Positions 1 to 6,852 are shown, counted from the stretch's first letter. The stretch: DNA of 11,018 bases from Bacteroidota bacterium (GCA_015490695.1 WFXK01000101.1:1-11018), one strand, 5' to 3'. Notes: generated by a model from the sequence alone, not told the origin. A program made the numbers and translations.

Positions 1-1092
1 GAAAAGAACACTGTGATTATTAGGATTTCCAGATAAGATTTGATCTGCTGTTTTTAATGCACCACTATAGTCACCATTATTCATTTGCAATTTAATCATG
101 ATGTTATAAAGTTTTGTTCTTTTTGCGGGGTCTTTTTCGTATTGTGCTGCTTGAGCAAGGTTTGTAATAGCTTGCTGTACCTGCCCCTTCTTATAATAGA
201 GGATACCTAAGAATTTATACGATAAACTTTTTTCTGCATCACTGCTTTTTTCTACGGCCTTTTGAGCTTGTTCTATTGCTTCATCATAGGCATTTGCTTT
301 AGCGTAGCCGTTAGCAATGGCTAAATAGAATTTTGCACCACTTCTTTGTTGGAGTTGATAAGCCAGTCGTTCATAGCGGGTTCCTTTAACATTTGCCCAT
401 ACTCGTTTTGCTTGTTCCACATCACCTTTTTTGAAGTAAGCCATTCCTAAGCCAAAGTAATATTTTGCTGCTTGGGGCTTAGGTAGACCAGCAACTTTGT
501 TTACAGCTGCTTGAAAAGCATTGATGGCTTCGTCATAACGCTCCATTTTTAAATAAATATCGCCTTCAGCGTATAAAATACGTGGGTCGTTAGCCGCTTC
601 GGGAATATCGTTTTTTAATTGTTGTAAAGAAGTAAGGGCTTCGCTGGCACGATTGTCTCTTAACAACAACTTAACAATAAAAATCTTGTACTTAATTCGT
701 TTGGTGGCATCCCCTTCTATTTGATAAGCTTTTTCTAAATACTGTACTGCTTTAGCCCAATCTTTTTGTTTAATGGCAATACGGGCAATCATTAAGTAAG
801 CTGCAGAATAGTTTTTGTTGTACTTTACTGCTTCTTCAAAAGCCTGTATTGCTTCGTCATAGCGTTTAAGTTGTAAAAGGGCTCTTCCTTTTGCGACGTA
901 ATAGCGATAATTGGTAGGTTCTAAGCTGATGGCTTCGTTAAACTTTCGTATAGCACTTGCATAATCTTTTGCTCGGTAGTATTTAATTCCTTCACGGAAG
1001 GCGGGTAATCCCGGTGCCTGTTGAGCGTAGCTATAAACGGCACATAACCCCGCTAATAATAACGCTTTCCATACAAACCATTTGGCGCTCAT
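1..1092 (-). CDS. Exported TPR-repeat protein, C-terminus cut by window edge
   Basis: The frame is open for 364 codons from the ATG at 1092 to the window edge, so the C-terminus is missing. Residues 1-23 form a signal peptide (hydrophobic stretch LLLAGLCAVY, probable cleavage after SYA), so the protein is probably periplasmic or on the outer membrane. The rest is helical tetratricopeptide repeats: clear units near residues 30-61 and 64-95 (YDEAIQAFEEAVKYN), then about 98-125, 172-200, 209-235, 255-285, 292-320 and 327-355. Alternating signature residues such as Y-DEAI-AF-A are visible. TPR arrays bind other proteins; in Bacteroidota such exported proteins often serve as envelope scaffolds, but the partner here cannot be named. 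It follows the OmpA-domain gene on the same strand with a 64-bp gap, so the two may be co-transcribed, although a possible separate promoter lies in the gap. The family call is secure and the specific role is unknown. Confidence 0.9.
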   Translation of the reverse strand, partial: MSAKWFVWKALLLAGLCAVYSYAQQAPGLPAFREGIKYYRAKDYASAIRKFNEAISLEPTNYRYYVAKGRALLQLKRYDEAIQAFEEAVKYNKNYSAAYLMIARIAIKQKDWAKAVQYLEKAYQIEGDATKRIKYKIFIVKLLLRDNRASEALTSLQQLKNDIPEAANDPRILYAEGDIYLKMERYDEAINAFQAAVNKVAGLPKPQAAKYYFGLGMAYFKKGDVEQAKRVWANVKGTRYERLAYQLQQRSGAKFYLAIANGYAKANAYDEAIEQAQKAVEKSSDAEKSLSYKFLGILYYKKGQVQQAITNLAQAAQYEKDPAKRTKLYNIMIKLQMNNGDYSGALKTADQILSGNPNNHSVLF

Positions 1093-1123
1093 AGACTTTT
1101 TCGTTTGCTCCCAAAAATCAGGC

Positions 1124-1155
1124 GCAATTTACAACCTTTTTTTAAAACCCACAAA
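1124..1155 (-). promoter_or_regulatory. Possible promoter of the TPR gene
   Basis: On the minus strand, TTTG (1155-1152) is followed after exactly 20 bp by TAAATTGC (1131-1124), a degraded match to the Bacteroidota -7 box TAnnTTTG. It lies just after the stop of the OmpA-domain gene and would give a leader of roughly 25 nt. The -7 match is poor, so the gene may instead be read from the upstream OmpA gene. Confidence 0.3.
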
Positions 1156-1156
1156 A

Positions 1157-1945
1157 TCAGCGCTGTGTTCGGAGCAATAATTCCACTCTTCGGTTCAATA
1201 AGCCCGCATAACGGGAAGCATGAGGTACCAAAGGCTTGGCATACCCCCTGCCTTCCACTTCTAATTGCTTCCTATTCACACCCCTATCTACTAAGTACTG
1301 CTTCACCTTTAAGGCTCGTTCTAACGAAAGACGTTTATCATAAGAAGGATGACCTGTAGAATCAGTAAAACCAACAATCTTCAAAGAAAGCCATGGACAT
1401 TGTTTTAACAACTGCGCTACACTATCCAAACTGGAATAATAGCGCTGGGCAATCTCACTACGATTGGGCTCAAAAAAAAGAATAGGCATCTGTAACTGCA
1501 ATTGTCTCAAAGAACGCCCCATGCACAAAGAGCGCTTAGATGGCTTCTGCGGACGATAAACATTTTTCAAAAACAACTGAGCATAATCCCTACAAGCACG
1601 AGAATAATAATACCCCTTCAATGAATCCCCTTGCAGCTTCAATTCATAACGTTCTGTCAAACACATAATCCAAGGTGCCTTGGGTTTACGAATTAAAAAA
1701 CGTACATCTTGTAATACGTAAATCCTGCGTTGAACATCGTAATAGCCTTTAACTTCACATTTATATTCCCCTGCTACGGGCGAATAGCCATAAACGCTCC
1801 CTTTCACATTCCCTTTTTCATCTTGTTCTAATTTAAAAATGACTTTATGGTCAGGGGCGTTGCCAAGAACAACCCCCACCCACTTCCCCGTTATATCGGG
1901 CGTCTGCCCATAAACAAAAACCCATAACAATAACCACCACCGCAT
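1157..1945 (-). CDS. OmpA-domain envelope protein with a beta-rich N-terminal domain
   Basis: A 262-residue protein with a very short, tryptophan-rich signal peptide (MRWWLLLWVFVYG, cleavage near GQ14). Residues 155-258 are an OmpA/MotB C-terminal domain: strand ILFFEPNRSEI, then GFTDSTG (193-198, Asp195), LSLERA (Arg210), the E-GRG segment (231-234) and NRRVEL (251-256). In this family the conserved Asp and Arg bind the diaminopimelate of peptidoglycan, so the protein probably tethers the envelope to the cell wall. Residues about 17-130 are strand-rich (GKWVGVV, GSVYGY, VKGYYD, LKGYYY), suggesting a small beta barrel or sandwich of unrecognised family. It has five cysteines (63, 95, 118, 141, 183), some possibly disulfide-bonded. 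There is no long membrane-spanning barrel as in classical OmpA. It is divergent from nadC across 35 bp. The ATG at 1945 fits both the signal peptide and the promoter. Confidence 0.88.
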   Translation of the reverse strand: MRWWLLLWVFVYGQTPDITGKWVGVVLGNAPDHKVIFKLEQDEKGNVKGSVYGYSPVAGEYKCEVKGYYDVQRRIYVLQDVRFLIRKPKAPWIMCLTERYELKLQGDSLKGYYYSRACRDYAQLFLKNVYRPQKPSKRSLCMGRSLRQLQLQMPILFFEPNRSEIAQRYYSSLDSVAQLLKQCPWLSLKIVGFTDSTGHPSYDKRLSLERALKVKQYLVDRGVNRKQLEVEGRGYAKPLVPHASRYAGLLNRRVELLLRTQR

Positions 1946-1976
1946 TCGCTAAGCAAAGTTAGTTTTTTTATGTTTG
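1945..1976 (+). promoter_or_regulatory. Promoter of nadC
   Basis: TTCG (1945-1948), a one-mismatch -33 box, is followed after exactly 20 bp by TATGTTTG (1969-1976), a perfect TAnnTTTG -7 box. Only 4 nt separate it from the nadC ATG at 1981, so the transcript is predicted to be leaderless. It overlaps the opposing OmpA-gene promoter. Confidence 0.65.
1954..1961 (-). promoter_or_regulatory. -7 promoter box of the OmpA-domain gene
   Basis: The minus strand reads TAACTTTG, a perfect match to the Bacteroidota -7 consensus TAnnTTTG, ending 8 nt before the ATG at 1945. No convincing TTTG is present 20 bp further upstream, where the nadC start codon lies. The predicted leader is only a few nucleotides. 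Confidence 0.6.
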
Positions 1977-1980
1977 CTCT

Positions 1981-2844
1981 ATGGACTTTATCCATCACCC
2001 ACGACTCCAATGGATCATCCAAGAGAGCTTGAAGGAAGACACAAACGCCATAGGGGACCTCACCACACAAGCTATCGTACCTTCTGACGCAAGGCTAACA
2101 ATGGTTGCTTACTATAAAGAGGACACCTTCGCAATCATTGCCGGAATCGCTTTTGCAAAAGCCCTTTTTGAATATTTAGACCCTAATATGCAATGGGAAG
2201 CGTACGTAGAAGATGGCGACAAAATAGAAGGCTTTACACCTTTATTTAAAATAATAGGTAACGCACGTGCGCTTTTAACAGGAGAACGCACGGCATTGAA
2301 CGCCATGCAACGCATGAGTGGTATTGCAACCCTAACGCATCAAGCCGTTCAACAAATCCAACATACTAAAGCTAAACTATTGGACACCCGAAAGACAACT
2401 CCCTTAGTACGCTTCTTAGAAAAATGGGCAGTTGCTATCGGAGGGGGGGTTAACCACCGCTTCGGTCTCTACGACGCCGTCATGATTAAAGATAATCACA
2501 TAGACTTCGCTGGCAGCTTAACGAAAGCATTCCAAAAAGTAAAACAATACCTTGAACAACAGGCATTAGATGTCCCCATCATTGTTGAAGTTAGAAACTT
2601 TGATGAATTAGAAGAGGCGCTCGCTTTAGAAGGTATCACACGGATTTTGTTAGATAATTTCTCTACTGAAGATTTACGCAAAGCGGTTCAAAGGGTACAA
2701 GGGAAAATTCCTTTAGAAGCTTCGGGTGGGATAACAATAGAACGTTTGAAAGCCGTAGCAGAAACAGGCGTGGATTTTATTTCTGTTGGGTTTATCACTC
2801 ATCAGGCGAGGGCAAAAGACATTGCTTTAAAAGTTGTTTCATAA
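1981..2844 (+). CDS. nadC: Nicotinate-nucleotide pyrophosphorylase (quinolinate phosphoribosyltransferase)
   Basis: Makes nicotinate mononucleotide, CO2 and pyrophosphate from quinolinate and phosphoribosyl pyrophosphate in the cytoplasm, the entry to NAD from the de novo pathway. At 287 residues it is full length. Visible family motifs are GERTALNAMQRMSG (101-114), DTRKTTP (135-141), GGVNHRFGLYDAVMIKDNH (155-173), the acidic EV-R strand (203-205), LLDNF (223-227), EASGGI (246-251) and ISVG (267-270). The Arg, Lys and His residues in these segments line the quinolinate and PRPP sites in characterised enzymes, and the Glu/Asp residues bind magnesium. Two small departures are TTPLVR where many homologues have TTPGLR, and GFITHQ after ISV where GALTHS is common; neither removes a known catalytic residue. 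nadA and nadB are not in the window. It stands alone on its strand, ends at a hairpin shared with the convergent oxidase operon, and probably has a leaderless mRNA. Confidence 0.96.
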   Translation: MDFIHHPRLQWIIQESLKEDTNAIGDLTTQAIVPSDARLTMVAYYKEDTFAIIAGIAFAKALFEYLDPNMQWEAYVEDGDKIEGFTPLFKIIGNARALLTGERTALNAMQRMSGIATLTHQAVQQIQHTKAKLLDTRKTTPLVRFLEKWAVAIGGGVNHRFGLYDAVMIKDNHIDFAGSLTKAFQKVKQYLEQQALDVPIIVEVRNFDELEEALALEGITRILLDNFSTEDLRKAVQRVQGKIPLEASGGITIERLKAVAETGVDFISVGFITHQARAKDIALKVVS

Positions 2845-2848
2845 AAAA

Positions 2849-2875
2849 GAAAGGGGGAAGCGCCTTCCCCCTTTC
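2849..2875 (-). terminator. Intrinsic terminator between nadC and the oxidase operon
   Basis: A perfect 12-bp inverted repeat (GAAAGGGGGAAG at 2849-2860, its complement at 2864-2875) with a 3-nt loop. Read on the minus strand it is followed by a T-rich tail (six T after the stem, 2848-2843), the usual rho-independent form, so it should stop transcription from the oxidase operon. On the plus strand it starts 5 bp after the nadC stop; the only T residues there are inside the stem, so termination of nadC is less certain. Confidence 0.85.
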
Positions 2876-2908
2876 GCACTGCTCAGACAGCCCACTACGG
2901 TGAGGGAA

Positions 2909-4600
2909 TCAGGGGTTGGGTAGCTGCGGCAGGGGATTGGCAGGCGTGTATCCAGGCGCATTCGCATAAGTGTTCTCCAATACCTCCACAATCGCAGGCG
3001 TGTAAGCAACCACAATCAAAAAGATTAAAACCATAATCCATGGTGCTAATTGATTTAACCACGCTACTTTTCGCTCTTCATGTAAAGGCTCTGACGTAGG
3101 AAAATATAAAACCTCATCGCCTGCTTTTGTCCAAATCAATGTTCCAAAGAAAGCAATAAAATACACTAATGCTGCAATGAACAAAATCACGCCACCTATG
3201 GCTGTAATAGTTGTCCATGTCTCCCAATCAGGACGATATAAGTCGCTTTGAGGATTTAAGTAAGTGATTCCTAAGTTTGTTCTTCTGGGTTCGCCGTGGA
3301 GCCCTCCTATCATAAGTCCTGTAGAGAGGAATGCCAAGCCTATAGTCCACAGATAAGGGAACACCATAGCGCCCCAGCGCCACGGACAACGCCGCCCACT
3401 AATATGCTCCATCATGTAAAGCGCCATGCCTAACATCCCCAAAATCACCGGTCCCGCTACAGTCAAATGGAAATGACCAGAAATCCAAGAAGTGTTGTGA
3501 ACTACCAAATTCATATTGTAAGAAGCGTTTACAATCCCTGTAAAACCACCAAAAATGAAAATCACAAGCCCCATGACTAAATAAGGGAACAAATACTTGT
3601 CTTTGTCCCAATAAGGTTGTTTAAACATCCAAGAAAAGAGCCCTCTTGCACCTCGGCTCCAAGCACCATGCTCTAAGGAAGCAGCAACAGTAAAAGCCGT
3701 AATCAAACTGGGGACGGCAACAAAGAAAGTAAAGAGACTATGAAGCAATTTAGTGTCTTTGCTTAATCCCGGCTCTGTAAATTGATGATGAACCCCTACA
3801 GGAATAGAGAACACAATAAAAAGCAAGAACACCAATCGGGCAGCATTATCAGAAAACAATTTGCCTCCACTTAACTTAGGAAGCATTACATAGTACATGA
3901 TGTAAACAGGCAGCAGCCAGAAATACACTAAGGGGTGTCCAAAGAACCAAAACAGGGTTCGGCTTAAAGGGATGTTAATGGTATTTATCCATCCTAAGCT
4001 CCAAGGAATGAGCATAAAGAGCACTTCCACGGCAACAGCAGCAGTAGCAACTAACCAAATGATAAAAGTTGCCATAATACCTAAAATAGCTAAAGGGATT
4101 TTTTTATCAGGATTTTCCCTATGCCACTCCAAATAAAGGGGAATCCAATTAAAGAAAGCGACCCAAGAGCCGACAATAAGCAACGCAGCACCAATATAAA
4201 AAGCAGGATGGGCTTTTAAAGGAGGATAAAAGGTATACAATACTGAGGCATCTCCACTTAGCATAGGAATAGCTGCAAGGATGGTTCCTAAGGTCATCAA
4301 TCCAAAAGAAAGTCCATTCCAAAGTGGTTTAGGCTCTTTTTCAAGGTAATAAATAAAGAGCGCATTGCCGAAAGCCACAGCAAAAAAAGTAGTATAAACC
4401 ACCGCATTGATAACTCCATGTAAAGTCAATCCTTGATAATATTCTAAGCCTAAGAAGCTGGTGCTTTGGATAATTCCTGCTCTATAAAGGGTTTGCAAAA
4501 GGCCGTGGTAGACACCTAAAACCAGTAGTACTGTGGGGATAAAAAGTTCCCACCACAAAATCCGCTGCGTGAACCGACTGAGCTTTACTACCCGTTCCAT
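2909..4600 (-). CDS. cbaA: Cytochrome c oxidase subunit I, ba3 type (B family)
   Basis: Catalytic subunit of a proton-pumping heme-copper oxidase in the inner membrane, reducing O2 to water. The 563 residues from the ATG at 4600 match the length of the Thermus ba3 subunit I, and the protein is strongly hydrophobic with about 13 membrane helices. Metal ligands are visible in order: His61 in YYQGLTLHGV (low-spin heme), His222 and Tyr226 in GHPLVYFWLLP (CuB and the cross-linked Tyr), His271-His272 in HHQF (CuB), and His376 and His378 in SGHFHL (high-spin heme, low-spin heme). The YYQGLTLHG motif and the lack of A-family D-channel signatures place it in the B family. The longest frame begins at 4651, but that start would overlap the subunit II gene by 49 bp; the ATG at 4600 lies 2 bp after the subunit II stop and begins with the expected N-terminus. 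It is the last gene of the operon and ends before the terminator at 2849-2875. Confidence 0.95.
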   Translation of the reverse strand: MERVVKLSRFTQRILWWELFIPTVLLVLGVYHGLLQTLYRAGIIQSTSFLGLEYYQGLTLHGVINAVVYTTFFAVAFGNALFIYYLEKEPKPLWNGLSFGLMTLGTILAAIPMLSGDASVLYTFYPPLKAHPAFYIGAALLIVGSWVAFFNWIPLYLEWHRENPDKKIPLAILGIMATFIIWLVATAAVAVEVLFMLIPWSLGWINTINIPLSRTLFWFFGHPLVYFWLLPVYIMYYVMLPKLSGGKLFSDNAARLVFLLFIVFSIPVGVHHQFTEPGLSKDTKLLHSLFTFFVAVPSLITAFTVAASLEHGAWSRGARGLFSWMFKQPYWDKDKYLFPYLVMGLVIFIFGGFTGIVNASYNMNLVVHNTSWISGHFHLTVAGPVILGMLGMALYMMEHISGRRCPWRWGAMVFPYLWTIGLAFLSTGLMIGGLHGEPRRTNLGITYLNPQSDLYRPDWETWTTITAIGGVILFIAALVYFIAFFGTLIWTKAGDEVLYFPTSEPLHEERKVAWLNQLAPWIMVLIFLIVVAYTPAIVEVLENTYANAPGYTPANPLPQLPNP

Positions 4601-4602
4601 GG

Positions 4603-5040
4603 CTATTGTACAATAATTTTTGTATGCATTTGTTGATGCCCTACTCCGCAATACTCATGGCAAAGGACGTCATAAGTTCCTTTTTTATTAAAAACATGGC
4701 GTTGATAAGCAATAGCACCAGGAACTGCCATTAGATTCACATTGGTACCAAGAATTTGGAATCCATGTACAACGTCCTTGGAGACCAAATAAATATCTAC
4801 AGTAGCGCCTGCGGGGATAGTGATTTCTGCGGGTTCAAAGTTCCACATACGGGCAACGACAAACCACTGATAGTGGTTATCACTGATTTTTTGCAAACTG
4901 CCTTCTTTGTAGGGTTCTACTCCTGTAATGCAGTCAGGTACTTCAATTCCTTTGACTTGGCTGGCATAGAGTACTGCAGCAAAAAGGACTGCCAACGCCA
5001 CCAGACTCCCTGCAATAATGTAGCGTTCTGTCCGTTCCAT
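4603..5040 (-). CDS. cbaB: Cytochrome c oxidase subunit II, ba3 type, CuA domain
   Basis: Accepts electrons from cytochrome c through a dinuclear CuA centre on the periplasmic side and passes them to subunit I. At 145 residues it has the compact single-helix form of ba3 oxidases: one membrane helix (about residues 7-27) and a cupredoxin domain. All CuA ligands are present: His92 (VVHGF), then Cys127, Glu129, Cys131, His135 and Met138 in CHEYCGVGHQQM. This complete set indicates a cytochrome c oxidase rather than a quinol oxidase. From memory, the spacing matches the Thermus ba3 subunit II ligands with one constant offset. It lies 6 bp after the subunit IIa gene and 2 bp before subunit I, clearly in one transcript. 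Some homologues are annotated as nitrous-oxide-reductase-like cupredoxins, but the context settles the call. Confidence 0.95.
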   Translation of the reverse strand: MERTERYIIAGSLVALAVLFAAVLYASQVKGIEVPDCITGVEPYKEGSLQKISDNHYQWFVVARMWNFEPAEITIPAGATVDIYLVSKDVVHGFQILGTNVNLMAVPGAIAYQRHVFNKKGTYDVLCHEYCGVGHQQMHTKIIVQ

Positions 5041-5046
5041 AAGCCT

Positions 5047-5154
5047 CTAACTTTGATTTAATAAAATAGCGTAGATGCTGAACCAAATGACGAAGCCGAG
5101 CGCGATGAGAAGGATAAAAAACGCTATTGCTCCACGTGGTTTGAAGGTCTCCAT
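5047..5154 (-). CDS. cbaD: Cytochrome c oxidase subunit IIa, ba3 type (35 aa)
   Basis: A 35-residue frame, easily missed because of its size. It begins with METFKPRGAIAFFI, continues as one hydrophobic helix (about residues 9-32) and ends LLNQS. Length, the N-terminal charged and P-(R/K)-GA segment, the single helix ending in a W-x3-YA pattern and the position directly before subunit II all match the small subunit IIa of Thermus ba3 oxidase (CoxIIa family). That subunit replaces the second helix that subunit II has in other oxidases, which agrees with the single-helix subunit II here. It starts 13 bp after the cytochrome c stop and ends 6 bp before subunit II. No Shine-Dalgarno is visible. 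The match to the family is from memory of the Thermus protein. Confidence 0.88.
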   Translation of the reverse strand: METFKPRGAIAFFILLIALGFVIWFSIYAILLNQS

Positions 5155-5167
5155 AGGTCTTTATAGA

Positions 5168-5695
5168 TTAAGGTAGTTGTCGCAAACCGAAATAAGCCAC
5201 AGCAACGGCGATTAAAGCGGTGAAAAGCAGGACGCCTAAGGTGATTTTTATACCTGATAACATAGAGCGCGCTATTGCAGGGTCTATGCTACTTTCTTCT
5301 TGAACAACAGCGGTAGCTTGCGTAGTTTGTACCGAAGCAGAAGAAGCCTGAGATTGTTCTGACGCCTGAGCAATGTAGGCTAATATGGCTTTGATTTGTT
5401 CTTCCTCTAAGGGGGTATCGGGCATCACTGCCTTGTTGTTTTCCTCAAAAAGTTTGACTGCTCGCTCATCTCCCGCCTTAATAAGACTTTGAGAAGACTT
5501 TATCCATTTAATTAACCATGCTTCTTCATATTTTTTATGAACACCTTTTAAGTCTGGACCTACTAAACGCCCACCACCAATACGATGACAAGCCTTACAA
5601 TAGGTTTCAAAGTGTTTTTTCCCTTCTTCTGCAGCATTATTAGCAGCCATCGCAACTGCTACGACAAGCATCCAAAAAATTCCTTGCCGCATCAT
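5168..5695 (-). CDS. Membrane-tethered class I cytochrome c
   Basis: A 175-residue protein and first gene of the oxidase operon. It has a signal peptide (about residues 1-18, FWMLVVAVAMA), then a class I cytochrome c domain: one CKACH heme site (Cys33, Cys36, His37), a GPDLKGV segment (46-52) and the probable sixth ligand Met91 in VMPDTPL, closed by the helix around ILAYIAQ. A Ser/Gln/Ala/Thr-rich flexible linker (about 111-136) leads to a C-terminal membrane helix (about 149-169, LGVLLFTALIAVAVAYFG). The heme domain is therefore held at the outer face of the inner membrane, next to CuA of subunit II, and is the likely immediate electron donor to the oxidase. The start may be either of two adjacent ATG codons (5695 or 5692). 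Loss of the signal peptide would leave a C-terminal anchor. The electron-donor role is inferred from operon context. Confidence 0.92.
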   Translation of the reverse strand: MMRQGIFWMLVVAVAMAANNAAEEGKKHFETYCKACHRIGGGRLVGPDLKGVHKKYEEAWLIKWIKSSQSLIKAGDERAVKLFEENNKAVMPDTPLEEEQIKAILAYIAQASEQSQASSASVQTTQATAVVQEESSIDPAIARSMLSGIKITLGVLLFTALIAVAVAYFGLRQLP

Positions 5696-5708
5696 CCTAT
5701 TTTTTTAA

Positions 5709-5716
5709 CAAAATTA
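5709..5716 (-). promoter_or_regulatory. -7 promoter box of the oxidase operon
   Basis: The minus strand reads TAATTTTG, a perfect TAnnTTTG, 13 nt before the first ATG of the cytochrome c gene. A TTTG exists only 16 bp upstream, so the -33 box is poor, which could mean that an activator (for example an oxygen-responsive one) is needed. No such site was identified. Confidence 0.55.
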
Positions 5717-5765
5717 GATAAGAAGGAGTTTCCAAAAACTTTATTTTTGTGCTATATATCACATT

Positions 5766-5797
5766 TTTGCGTGATTATAGCTATTTCTTTAACTTCG
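5766..5797 (+). promoter_or_regulatory. Promoter of the predicted T9SS cargo gene
   Basis: TTTG (5766-5769), exactly 20 bp, then TAACTTCG (5790-5797), one mismatch from TAnnTTTG, ending 7 nt before the ATG at 5805. The same 20-bp spacing and 7-nt distance occur at the glutamate dehydrogenase gene. It lies in the 109-bp gap shared with the divergent oxidase operon, which holds nothing else I recognise. Confidence 0.6.
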
Positions 5798-5804
5798 TAA
5801 ACTG

Positions 5805-6842
5805 ATGCTGCGGGCAGCCTTGTTTTTATGGGGAATAGTGTGGGCACAAGTTATTATTTTACCCTCGGACCTCATAGGAGTTAATAAACAATTATTCCGT
5901 ATTCGGGATGTGGACACTTTAACAGGTGGTTGGGTACCTCCAGGCAACAACGGACTACAACAACAATGGAACTATCAATTCAAAATGCAGTCTATAGATA
6001 CGCTTTTTATTTTACCGCCTTCGGCGACGCCTTATGCAATGGCTTTCCCATCAGCCAACAGAGCAGAGCTGATAAATAACGTGTACGAATACTTTGTAGT
6101 AGATAACAGCGGTATTCGTTCTTTGGGGGTGGTTGTGGAGTTGCCGTTTAATTTAGGTGCGCAACCGCTTTATAATCAACCTAATGCGCCTTATCGCTTC
6201 CGTTTCCCATGGATGATTGCTGCCGCATTCAGCGATACTGTCTTTAGAACCATTACTCTTCCCACTTTCATCCCCGGCATGGATTCCATCCGGTATATCC
6301 AATGGGAAGGGTTCTTTGCTATGGCAGATGCTGATGGACAATTAACCATTAACGGCTATCTCTATCCTGAAGTGGTGCGTAGAAAAGTTTATCATTTCCG
6401 AGCCGATACCTTTTGGGTATATAATAGCCTTACTCAGCAATGGAGTGTTTTGCAAGCCTCTCCACCCATTCCTACAGTACGTTATATATGGACCAGCAAA
6501 CGTTTAGGTGCTGACGTTTTAGAACTTGTTTATACGCCTGCAGAAGATAGTTTGATGGACCTATGGTATGTTTTAGAAAACGTTGTAAAACGTGTAGAAC
6601 CTGAAGCCTTAGGATGGAGAGTCTATACCGATTGGGGTCATCAGCAAGTGGTGTGGGAGTTTCCTCAAACGATGGAAGGAGAATTGGTCGTTTATGATGC
6701 TTTATCACGACAACAATGGAAGACGAAAGTAGCTGACCGAAAGGTTGTAGTCAAGTTTGCCGATTGGGCTCCTGGGGTTTACTTTTGGCATTTTACCAAC
6801 AGTGCTTTGAGCGTTTCTGGACGTTTTGTAGTTTGGCACTAA
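5805..6842 (+). CDS. Secreted protein of unknown function with T9SS type A sorting-like C-terminus
   Basis: A 345-residue protein with a short signal peptide (MLRAALFLWGIVWA, cleavage near Ala14-Gln15). The central part (about 20-270) is aromatic-rich and strand-rich and matches no domain I can name; it repeats a style of short beta strands separated by DTL/DTF/DTV turns. The last 70 residues resemble the T9SS type A sorting domain: GELVVYDALSRQQWKTKV (292-309), then VVVKFADWAPGVYFWHF (314-330), with the usual W/L-APGVY-F-H core, and a final strand SGRFVVW. In Bacteroidota this domain directs passage across the outer membrane through the T9SS and is usually cleaved with attachment to the surface or release. 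Final location is therefore predicted as cell surface or medium. lptC begins 10 bp downstream. Function is unknown; the sorting-domain call is by pattern and lacks a search. Confidence 0.75.
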   Translation: MLRAALFLWGIVWAQVIILPSDLIGVNKQLFRIRDVDTLTGGWVPPGNNGLQQQWNYQFKMQSIDTLFILPPSATPYAMAFPSANRAELINNVYEYFVVDNSGIRSLGVVVELPFNLGAQPLYNQPNAPYRFRFPWMIAAAFSDTVFRTITLPTFIPGMDSIRYIQWEGFFAMADADGQLTINGYLYPEVVRRKVYHFRADTFWVYNSLTQQWSVLQASPPIPTVRYIWTSKRLGADVLELVYTPAEDSLMDLWYVLENVVKRVEPEALGWRVYTDWGHQQVVWEFPQTMEGELVVYDALSRQQWKTKVADRKVVVKFADWAPGVYFWHFTNSALSVSGRFVVWH

Positions 6843-6847
6843 TTTTG
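6816..6847 (+). promoter_or_regulatory. Promoter of lptC, -7 box overlapping the upstream stop codon
   Basis: TCTG (6816-6819, one mismatch), exactly 20 bp, then TAATTTTG (6840-6847), a perfect -7 box. Its first three bases are the TAA stop of the preceding gene. The lptC ATG at 6853 is 5 nt further on, so a leaderless mRNA is predicted; read-through from the upstream gene is also possible. Confidence 0.55.
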
Positions 6848-6852
6848 CATAG

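Noticed and set aside
1..1092. Repeated sequence in the TPR gene considered as a DNA repeat array
   Set aside because: The periodicity is in the protein (34-residue helical repeats); the DNA copies are too divergent for a repeat array.
1105..1359. An 84-codon plus-strand open frame
   Set aside because: It lies mostly antisense to the OmpA domain, whose conserved motifs are clear; composition is not protein-like.
4601..4651. Upstream start for oxidase subunit I adding 17 residues
   Set aside because: It overlaps the end of the subunit II gene, and the added residues (MRSRASTNAYKNYC) do not resemble the subunit I N-terminus; the ATG at 4600 is correct.
4756..5061. A 101-codon plus-strand open frame over the oxidase subunit II gene
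   Set aside because: It is antisense to the CuA domain and subunit II start, with no recognisable motif or promoter.
5696..5804. A possible FNR/CRP-type operator between the oxidase operon and the divergent gene
   Set aside because: No convincing TTGAT-N4-ATCAA or TGTGA-N6-TCACA palindrome is visible; only promoter boxes could be supported.
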